Assembly: GCF_015832195.1 (NCBI RefSeq)
Contig: NC_052046.1
Span: 24,423,838-24,487,837, forward strand
Source of the DNA: Motacilla alba alba
Lineage: Eukaryota > Chordata > Aves > Passeriformes > Motacillidae
Length of the DNA stretch: 64,000 nucleotides
Reading direction: 5' to 3'
A program made the position numbers and the translations under genes. Below, in pieces: positions 55,201 through 64,000 of the stretch. The stretch's first letter is position 1, and every line of letters begins with the position of its first letter. The notes under the pieces are model-generated. The model was not told the origin of the DNA. It saw nothing but the letters and a program-made list of their open reading frames with translations, and did not search any database.

Positions 55201-57064
55201 CAGTCACACCAAAGTCTGCTTCTTTCAAGTAATTATCTGCATGAGAAATCATTGCCTCACTTCAGTAGAAACAGCCTTTGTGTACTTAGTTCAGTCATTC
55301 TTATTTCATTAATCCAGTGTACCATAGAAGACTGAATCCTCCCATTAAACACTGCCTTTTGATTTAATTTTGATTACAGGAGCTGAAAAATGCTTTCTTA
55401 AATGGAAGGAGTCAAAATGTCCCAGAATTGAAGAAAAACATTGCATATTGAAAATAACATTTCCTTGTGACAAATGGTGTAAATTGAAGCAATGCTAGCC
55501 ACAGCACAACAACACTCATTTGGAAGAAATGGGCATGTTCAAAGGAAGATAGGCTCTGTGCCAATAAATTTATCTCACCACTTTGCCTCAGGTAGGATTG
55601 TATGGTGCCAAGTATGAGGAGAAAAAAAAAAAAAAAAAGACCACTGAATAATAAGAAATAAAGTTTGGAATATATTCTTACGCCTTGCTGTGTGTTACAT
55701 TGATTATTTTACCCACAAATTATATAATTAAAAATTAATGGACGTGTCTATTACCTTTAATCCTTTTTTATTTAGAAGGAATTAAGTAATTTGAACATCT
55801 ATTAGTTTTAAGTCCTATTCTAACAAGCAACGTTGTTTTAGAAGTCAGACTACAGATGAGCCATTCTCTAAATGCAGAGGAGTCATTCTTAAAGAAGTAC
55901 AATAAAAGCACCCTGGGAAAGCTCTCATTTTCCTGAAGGAGAGTCTTGGTGTGTTCTGGCAAGAAGGTGCTGGCTGCATCACTGTGTCATGCTCCACAGA
56001 CTTGTTAGACACTCTAACTCCTCTTACCTGTCCTCTCTTACCTTCCCCCCAGAACACCTGTCCAACCTGTCTTTTGTCTCTTATTGTTCATTTCACAGTT
56101 GTAAGATATCAACACTCACAATTAGGTTGAGGGTGCTGAATTTTTTAACAGAATGAAAAAATATGAGAGAGAACTCATTCTGATTAGACATAACCATTGT
56201 TTACAATGTACAATAAAAAGTATTTATAATATTAGACATAATCATTATTTATAATGTGCAATTATTTATCTGGGATAATCTATGGGCAAGAACAGGACCG
56301 TGCTTTATTTTGAGTCTTCTTCTGTACTGCACTTTCTTTTTAAAGTTAGCTCATTCTTTCTTTAGTATATAATGTGCAGTTTTCAGCATAGTTGCAGGAT
56401 TCTGTAGCCCTCATTTGCACTGCTCCACATAATATGACGGGGTGTTGCCCCTAGTCCCACTAAATACTGAAATTTTGCCTTGTAGTGGTCAAGAAAAATG
56501 CACAGTTGAATAAATAGTTTCACATATAAAACCAGGTTTATTTGTGAGCTCAATTGGACAATAGTTCTGCAGTTCAGAGCTGCACCTGATACATCACTAC
56601 AACTGTGTGCATGCCAAACACCCCTCTTAATTCTTAGGAATGAAACAAATGTGCCAGTGCAGGGGGACTGGGGTGAAACCCAAAGAGCTTTTCCTGATTG
56701 ATTATTTAATGTATTTGTTTGGCCTTCATGTTTTTATATGTATTCCATGTTGGCTAGCATCTGAAAACAACCTGAAATAATGTTGCATACTATGAATTGC
56801 AGAAATGGTACGGTGTGCTCTTTCTTTACAATCATATCCTCATGGCTCTCCTCCTTCACTTACCTTCCCTGACAGGCTGCTCCAGGATAGACCAATGCCT
56901 GCAGTACCTCCCCATGCCAAGCACTGTTAGGATGTACTGCCAGGAGACTGTGAAGTTATTGCAAGCACAAAGATTTCAATTTTTTTTAGTATCTTACAAT
57001 GATTCCTCTTGAAAAATGCTCCCTGCCATGAGAAAAACTTTTCCTGATGTTTGGAAATTTCTCA
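52299..57064. other. intergenic, repeat-poor stretch, no gene seen
   Basis: AT-rich, mostly unique-looking DNA with simple runs (AAAAAG repeats near 54148-54177, poly-A near 54864 and 55622). An open frame at 54184-54429 has no recognised domain. This is the longest block without an identified retroelement in the right half. Confidence 0.5.
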
Positions 57065-57215
57065 TTTGGAATCAAAGAATCACAGATTCGTTCAGGTTGG
57101 AAAAGACCACCAAGATCATAAAGTCCAATTTTTGACCAAACAATACAATATCAGTTAAGTCATAGCACTAAGTGCCACGTCCAATCATTTCATAAACATC
57201 TCCAGGTATGGTGAT
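57065..57215 (-). mobile_element. CR1 LINE 3' end fragment
   Basis: Starts at AATCAAAGAATCACAG, the reverse of the CR1 terminal repeat, followed by GGTTGGAAAAGACCACCAAG. It is only about 150 bases long. Confidence 0.8.
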
Positions 57216-57288
57216 TGATGCATTCATAGAAAAAAAATTTGATCTCTACCATAAGTAACTGAGAAGAAAGAGATTACATGTCCATATA

Positions 57289-57962
57289 TGTGGGGTTTCA
57301 CCCCCGGATTGGGATGACCCCGAAAGATGGAAAAGTCCCTCCTCCAACCCGTGCCTTCGAAGAAAGACTCAGTAGCCTTCTGTTGTCTGTTCTCAAGGTT
57401 GTTTATTGTTGGTTATCTACAAGATTCTTCTCCCTGAGCTGCTGTGGCCCGTTCAGCAGCTCAGACAAAGGCACTCTGCCCTCTCAGGGGGCTGGTGCTA
57501 TCTTTTATATCATATATTACGTACTACATGTTTATGCTTTCTCTCCAATACCTACTATCTATATTGAATGGTGACTTTCTACTCTAAACCAATCTGTAAG
57601 TGCCAACACCACCAAAGACATGGAGGTTAGGAAGGAGAAAGAAAGAGGACAGGGCACACCCAAGTCCCTCCATCTTAGAACTCCTGACCCCCATGTACAA
57701 AACTTGGACCCCTGCGTACAAGGCTTAAAACCCCCCTGTACAGCACTCAAAAATCCTACCCTTTACTTCGTGACTACTTCTATTATACTATCTAAACTTT
57801 TGTGTGTGTGGCTTGTAATTCTTCATACAGAGTTAGTAATTTGCTCCACGGGCTAAGATCAAAACCCCAAGAGTGTCTTTGGCTGCATGCCAGGGTCTCA
57901 GAGCCCCCTGCCAGCGGCTCTGGCCATCCAGGACACCCAGAGGAGAGCCCTGGGTTCCGACA
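57289..57962 (-). mobile_element. solo LTR, family C, minus strand
   Basis: 674 bp, TGTGGGGTTTCACC to GTTCCGACA on the plus strand, with the 6-bp duplication CATATA (57283-57288, 57963-57968). It matches the plus-strand copy at 29954-30620 in reverse, including the TATA-like and AATAAA elements. Confidence 0.92.
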
Positions 57963-57968
57963 CATATA

Positions 57969-58964
57969 TTTTTCTTTTCTTTTTTTTTTTTTTTTAAGTG
58001 AGCAGTTGAATAATTAGCTCTACCTAAAAAACGTTGTTCTCTTAAGTATCCAAAATTATATTCAGCTGCTAAAACTGGGGGGAAAGAATGTAAACTGGGT
58101 AAGACACCAATTCCATGTTTACATTTCCAGTTATTTCCTTATAACAGATGGTCACTAAGATGGTGAAACCAGGCAGGCGCTGAGTGCAGCTGGAGACGGC
58201 CGATTCCTTGTCTCACAGCTGCACCAGGTGGCTGTGCATCCTTAGCGCAGGTGCAAACACCAGTATCGAGCTTAGGATGCAGGACAGCTCCAGGCACGGC
58301 TGTTGACATGGCTTTCCCATACCAACCAGTTTGGAAAACGAGGGCGCGAACGCTCTTTGATTTATGAAATACATTAAATTGGTATCCAACTTCTTGCACA
58401 TCCTAGCAGTGTGGAGGCTTGTCTCTTGTGAGGCTTCTTGGAAATGGCCTCTTCAGTGGCATCAGGTCCCAGGATAAGTGCTGCTGGAAGCACTGGCTTC
58501 TGCATTCCTGAGGCTCAGGAAGGTGCTTGAGTCACCTTGCTGCAACCCAAGCATCACCTCTGTAAGGAAGGTTCTATGTCAAGTGGTTGTCAACTAGAGG
58601 TTATGGGATCACCTGGAGGGCACCCTGTTAGATGGCAAGGTCTCAATAGATTCAAAACATGCCAAGCCACACAACCATGACAAGGTAAGGGCTGATACAG
58701 AAGGTGCCTAGGAGACTGGGACCCTGTTCTTTCCTAAGCTCCAACTGAGAGCTGTGGAGGAAGGACAGCATGTCCTCCAGCAGGTGCTCCCTCATGCAAG
58801 GACACAGCAGCTTTGTGGAGAGAAGGAACAATACTATGCAGGTATCTTTCCTTGAATGTTCAGATGCAGTTGGAAGGAGTGCCCACAGCAGGGATTTAGG
58901 GGCACAAGCAGGTGGTAGACAGAGACAGCACAATCCTTACAAGGACAATGTCTTTCCTGTTGTG
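57969..58964. other. intergenic, no gene seen
   Basis: Begins with a poly-T run (57978-57996). The rest is unique-looking sequence with no recognised coding region. Confidence 0.5.
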
Positions 58965-59220
58965 AGGAGCCCAAAGCAAGCCAGGATTTGAACTGCAGCC
59001 TCACCAAGTGCCCTGTACAGAGGGACAATCACTTCCCTGGTTTTGCTGTTCACACTATTTCTGATACAGGCCTGGATGCCATTGGTCTTTCTAGCCACCT
59101 GGGCACATGCTGGCTCATTTTCTGCTGGCTGTTGACCAGCACCACCAGGTCCTTTTCCACTGGGCAGCCTTCCTGGCACCTTTCTCCACAAGTGGAACAT
59201 TGCCTAGGGTTGCTATGAGT
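58965..59220 (-). mobile_element. CR1 LINE fragment
   Basis: Minus-strand piece of the CR1 C-terminal RT region (plus strand CTGGATGCCATTGGTCTTTC, CCACCTGGGCACATGCTGGC). Both ends are truncated. Confidence 0.7.
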
Positions 59221-60864
59221 TGTGGCTGAGTGCCTGATAGGGCAGGCAGAGGAACCATGCTTGTTCAGGTCTTTATGTTACTGGAGATGGGAATGCTGAC
59301 AGGACATTAAACGGATTCTGGTCTTCAACATGCTTGGAACATCATGGGTGGCTCAGTAGCTGATAGGGCAGGTGCAGGAACCTCAGTTGTGAGGATGTTT
59401 GTGATGTTACATGTGGCACAGTTCCTCCCAGTGCATACAAGGGAGCCTGGCTCATGCTGGTATTTATGTCACTGGTGGATGAAACATTGATCAGGTACTG
59501 AATAGAACTTAGTCATGCTGGTGATTGATGATAACACACTTGGCAGAGGAACTGATGGAGAAAGTGAGGGAACAGCTGCACTTCACTTCTTGCCATACTT
59601 CAGGGTCACTAAAGAGCAACAAACCTCATGTCCTTATGGTGTACCTGCAAACTGGAAAACCCCATCTCACATTCAAGAGAGTGAAGGTGCCTTGAAAAAT
59701 AATTTGAAAAGTGATTTTGAAATCCAAAAATGCAAGATAACCAAAGTACAGGATAAGACAACAGTACTAAAATGAAATCTGTGTTGCCTGTACTAGTGAT
59801 TAGCAGCCAACTGCTTTTAGAATTAAAAATATCACCATCAGGACAAGCCCAGTCTGAGTTGTCCCCAAACTGCACCTGGACTGTATGCCTGCTTCCCTCT
59901 CCCCTTGAGCTGGGATGCCTCTTGAGTTTAGAAACACTTTACCTGAGATGGAGAGATTGTTCCTTATCCAAGGCAGAAAGAGTCTTTAACTGTGACGAAT
60001 CCCCAATAAGTGACTGATAGAATGTTGGATAATTAATATGAAAAATTACTAATCCATTTATCTACTCAAAGCTATAATAAACTTTGTATGGATAATTTCA
60101 TCAGGCATAAATTATTGTCCAAATCTGAGACTGATTGCACCTAGCTGCACCAAGGTTCCTTAAGGAGTTAAAAAAGCAAGAGGATCCACCATGAGCAAGA
60201 AGATCCCTTGTGACTCAATGGGAATTTATTCCTTACTCTTTCTGTCTGTGGTCTTTATGTGAATCATTCTAACTCAATTCCAGTGACTGATTTTGAAGTT
60301 CCATATATTCTCATTTATTTAGCTAAACAGCTCCAAAATGAGGTGCTTTGTCAACCCTTACTGAATTCCTCCACTTTACTCCAATTCATTATTTTTCATT
60401 CTGCTCACTTCAGGAATTTTAAAACTTCATCTCTACATTGTCTCAAGGTGTTCCTCTCTGCTTCTGTACTATGATCCCATTTTGGGATAGCCATCTTTAG
60501 CTATGCTCCTGGATAGCATGGCCCATCTGCAGACAAACTTTGATTATGCTCCTAGATTCATATACACATCCAGAGCAAGCACTGATTCAACCAATTGTTG
60601 GAAATCTGCCCAAGTTGGATCATACGGTCAGAGAATACCTCAGAATGTCTACCCCAGAATGGACTACCTTTTTGCAGTCATCTCTGACACAAGGATTTTT
60701 TGTTGCCATAAAATAAATAATTGCAGCTAAAAGGTACAGAAACAGTTCTGAAAGTCAGATGTGGGAGCAAACAAGGCCTTGACACTGTGTGCTTATTGTT
60801 CGGCTGTAGCTCCAGCAGTGTTGTGCTAGTGACACTGGTTTGGTCACAAATCCAAAACTTGTGT
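59221..60864. other. intergenic with a short imperfect tandem repeat
   Basis: An imperfect unit of about 126 bases recurs at 59223 and 59349 (CTGATAGGGCAGG, GGAACC). No gene was recognised in the rest. Confidence 0.45.
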
Positions 60865-61745
60865 TGTGACCCAAAGGGAGGTCCTGAACTTCATCTTAAT
60901 TGAACCTCATATGATTGACCTTGGCCTATCAATCCAGATCCCTCTGGAGACCCTTCATGCCCTCCAGCAGATCAACACTCCCACCCTTGATGGCTAATTT
61001 ACTCAGGGTGCATGCAATCCTCTCATCCAGGTTGCTGATAAAGATATTAAAAATAGGACTAGCCCACCTACTGAGTCCTGGGGAACACCACTAGTGACTG
61101 GCCACCAACCGGATGTCGCCTCCATTCACCACTAGTCTCTGGGATCAGCCATCCAGAGGCAGTATTTTAATCAGGGAAGAGTGCAGCTGCCTGCCATAAG
61201 CAGCCAGCTGTCCAGGACAATGCTGTGGGAAACTGTGACACTGATTAAACTCCAGGTAGAAACATCCACATTTACATCTCCCTTATCCAACAGGCAGGTC
61301 ACCTAGTCATAGAAAACCACAACCTGCCTTTTCTAAACCACTGCTGGCTGGAACTGGTAGTCCTGTAGGTGCCTTCACTCTCAGGATGATGAGCTCCATA
61401 ACCTTACCCAGCACTAAGGTCAGGCTGACAGGCCTGTAGTTCTCCAGATTCTCCTTCCAGGCTTCTTGTAGATGGGCATCACATTTACCAACCTCCGGTC
61501 AACTGGGACTTTCATGGGTAGCTCCAGACAGTAAATGATGAAAAAGTTCTCACAGAGCACGTCTGCCACATCCTTCACTACCTGATTCCATCAGGTCCTA
61601 TAGACTTGTGTGTATCTAACTGGTAGCACGTCACTGACCATTTCCCCTTGGTTTATAGAGGCTTCATTCTGCTCCCCATCCCTATCTTCCAGCTCAGGGA
61701 GCTGGGTATCCCCAGAATAACTGTCTGATTAGTGACCATATATCT
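60865..61745 (-). mobile_element. CR1 LINE internal fragment
   Basis: Minus-strand CR1 reverse transcriptase region. Plus-strand blocks such as CTGGGGAACACCACTAGTGA and AAGGTCAGGCTGACAGGCCT are recognisable and in the same order as in the long CR1 at 22958-27830. Both ends are truncated and indels are frequent. Confidence 0.85.
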
Positions 61746-61852
61746 GTGTGACTCTCAGTTGCCAGCTGGGGTTAAATCTCAACAGTCCTCTTTTCCTCTT
61801 TGACGTCATCACAGGATTTAAAAGTTTGTGATACTGACAGATCTGTCTAGGG

Positions 61853-62453
61853 TGTGTTAGAGCTAATTTGTTATAAGCATTCATGGTATTGGTTTAATCA
61901 TCCCTTTGTTATTGATGGATAATGAGATGATTTGCTCTCACAATTAAGGGATAACTATTGTATGAATAGTAAGAAAAGCTTTAGTAAGTGTAGTTATGTT
62001 ATTGTAGTTTAGATGTCCTCTCTTCTCCCCAGAGTTCCATTTTCGCCCCCTCTGTCTTGTTACCATCAGACAGCTGGGTTGTCTAGGACAGATGAAAAGA
62101 AGGCATGCACATGTGTCCCTTACCTGGGGCAGCTGGGAATGAAAAAGCTTGTTGCTTAGGGGGTGTGGCATAGCAACATCTGACATCCAATCAAGCTGCA
62201 AGAAAGCAGTCTCTACCGATAAAGGGCAAAGAAGAGCTGACTGACAGACTTTGGGAGGGGCCAGGGTTAGCTGATGCAACCCCCTCAGGGGTATAAAAGA
62301 CTGAGCATCCATCTTGAAGTTGAACTGGTTATGTGATATGCACGTGGGCAGTTCCCAGCGCTGCAACTTTTTCCTTATTTAGTCCTTTTGTTGTATTTTT
62401 TAAAGGTTTAATAAACCTTTTTAAATATTCAAAGCGAGCAGTTGTTTCTCACA
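61853..62453 (+). mobile_element. solo LTR, plus strand
   Basis: From about TGTGTTAGAGC to GTTTCTCACA. It has a TATA box (GGTATAAAAGAC near 62290) and a polyadenylation signal (TTTAATAAACC near 62407) in correct order. No target duplication was found, so the ends are approximate. Confidence 0.65.
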
Positions 62454-62942
62454 CCTTTTCATTATGGTGATTGATTTTCTTCCAGGGTTGTTGCCCTTTT
62501 TCTCAGAGTTTTAACCAGAGTTGTGTTATACAAGACCTTAGTTGTAATGTGTGTTACCTCTTGTTGGTTTTTTTTCTGTTCCTTCCTTATTACTTGTAGA
62601 ATTTCTTCCCATTGAGTTGCTAAGAAGCACTGATGGCTGGGTGCTTGAGAGAGGCGGCAGGGGGAACTCCTTTGGTTTTTGGGAGTTTCTCTCAGGGGTG
62701 GGGGAAAGGGTGGCAGTGGGGCAGAGATACTGTGTCAATGGGGGCAGGTAAAAAGACAAAGGGTTGGGGGCAGCCGCTCTCTTGCTGCGGGCTTCATAGA
62801 AAGACAGTTGGACCTGCGGCTTGGGGAAAGTGAAATGGAAGTTTTGAGGGTTCACTTAAGTTAGTAATATGAATTAAGCATTTAAATTTTAGCTTGTAGA
62901 ATTATGTGTTGAATTTTAACCTTTTACTTAAGAAACCTCTGC
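62454..62942. other. intergenic, no gene seen
   Basis: G-rich in the middle (62640-62760). No recognised element. It could include internal remains of the preceding LTR element. Confidence 0.4.
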
Positions 62943-63335
62943 TGTGGTCTTTGCAGGGCAGCCAGGACAAGGGAAGAGACGAGAATCTTGACTCCATTTT
63001 TCAGAAGGCTGATTTATTATATTATGATATAAGTTATATTAAAAATGCTATATCAAAATGATATTAAAAGAATAGAGAGAGAGGATTCATCAGAAGGCGA
63101 GACAGGAATAGAAAGGAATGATTAACAAAGGCTTGTGACTGACCAGAGAGTCTGACCCAGCTGCATCCTTGATTGGCTATTAAGTAGAAACACCTAACAT
63201 GAGACAATCAAGGAAGCACCTTTTGCTTTCCACAGCAGCAGATAATTATTGTTTACATTTCTTTCCTGAGGCTCCTTAGCTTCTTAGGAGAAGAAAATCC
63301 TGGCAAAAGGATTTTCATAAAATATGTCTGTGACA
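62943..63335 (-). mobile_element. solo LTR, minus strand
   Basis: 393 bp, TGTGGTCTTTGCAG to GTCTGTGACA on the plus strand, with the 6-bp duplication CTCTGC (62937-62942, 63336-63341). On the minus strand, AATAAATCAGCC is the polyadenylation signal. Its sequence resembles an LTR family that is abundant in songbirds, from memory. Confidence 0.9.
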
Positions 63336-64000
63336 CTCTGCCATGGTACAAAGGACATGATTCAAATTTCTGAAGCTTCTTGCAATAAAGAACAATATTG
63401 GAAGAAGACCAAGGAATGCAAGAAACCCAGATAAAGGGGCTCCTCTGTCTCCAAGCTGATCAAAATCGAGAGATGTACTCAGATAAGTACCAAGGGACGA
63501 TAGCGCACACGCAAAGGAGAAAAGTTTGAATATTCAACCATGAGGAAGATGGGGAATGGGGGGAGGCAAGGGGGAGGAAGTGATTGAATATGCATGAAAA
63601 CATTGCGCAATGTAATGTGTATGGAACACCTTTGTGAATAATGATAAGGCTCCGACCAGGGCTTAGGGCACAAGTTTTCACAAGAGCTATCTGTCTTGTG
63701 CTGGGCACTGACAATACATACACAGTTCATAACTGCATCAGGTTGTGGAATCTATTTATTCCACATATCACTTCAAAAGGAGCTTGCTGCCACCATCATA
63801 ATACAGTGGGGAACTCTTCTTCTGCTGCTGGGCCTCACATCCCCCTACCCTACCAGGACATCCCACAGATTCCAGCTATTACCATGGAGTTTTGCTACAT
63901 TCTCCTACAGCACTCTGGGATTTCTGCTTATCTCTGCCATTCCAGTCTCCTACTACTGAAAGAACCACTAGGGGTACTGGGAATAGCTGCCCCAGGAGTT
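63336..64000. other. right end: possible LTR fragment, no gene seen
   Basis: 63440-63720 has a GCGCACACGCAAAGG block and U5-like sequence that may be an LTR remnant. The last 250 bases hold an unsupported open frame. Confidence 0.35.

Noticed and set aside
58139..58399. 86-codon minus-strand frame as a possible exon
   Set aside because: No similarity recognised and no clear splice sites.

Overview
The window looks like nuclear DNA of a bird, most likely a songbird. It holds half of one host gene, then about 60 kb of retroelement-rich intergenic DNA with many CR1 LINEs, solo LTRs and proviruses that use avian-type primer binding sites. There are no operons, phage genes or bacterial signals.

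Host gene (about 0.5-4.3 kb, minus strand): the first two coding exons of RGMB (repulsive guidance molecule B, a GPI-anchored BMP co-receptor). Exon 1 (3519-3618) sits in a CpG island and encodes the signal peptide. Exon 2 (573-1084) encodes the cysteine-rich N domain and the start of the von Willebrand type D domain, including the autocleavage motif FGDPH. The last exon lies off the left edge. The 60 kb upstream of the promoter has no recognisable host gene. In other birds RGMB lies beside CHD1 on the Z chromosome. The unusual residues in this copy and the very high ERV load raise the possibility that it is the W-linked gametolog; this is inference only.

Repeat layout: CR1 fragments at 3.0-3.4, 4.6-5.1, 31.4-31.8, 42.7-43.3, 57.1-57.2, 59.0-59.2 and 60.9-61.7 kb, and one nearly full-length CR1 (minus strand, 13.47-27.8 kb). 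That CR1 is interrupted by a complete alpha/beta-like provirus (13532-22957, target duplication CTACCT) and by an ERVL-type solo LTR. Between 32.5 and 42.0 kb there is a stack of insertions at least four levels deep: an ERVK-type provirus (33001-41951, duplication AATATC) holding a truncated gammaretrovirus-like provirus and four solo LTRs. At 44585-52029 lies a young gamma-like provirus of the same family (tRNA-Trp primer site, 794-bp LTRs with about three differences, duplication ATCAC). It is itself inserted in an older 993-bp LTR. Its LTRs are young but gag, pol and env are broken by stop codons and a large pol deletion.

Right end (52.3-64 kb): a stretch poorer in repeats, then more solo LTRs (57289-57962; about 61853-62453; 62943-63335) and CR1 pieces.

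All viral reading frames here are defective relics. The most notable signals are the nested stack, the young but disabled provirus with an env disabled only by stop codons, a stop shared by its sister copy, a small cysteine-rich ORF between pol and env, a long purine microsatellite where the gag N-terminus should be, and LTR promoters carrying octamer motifs exactly 21 bp apart.
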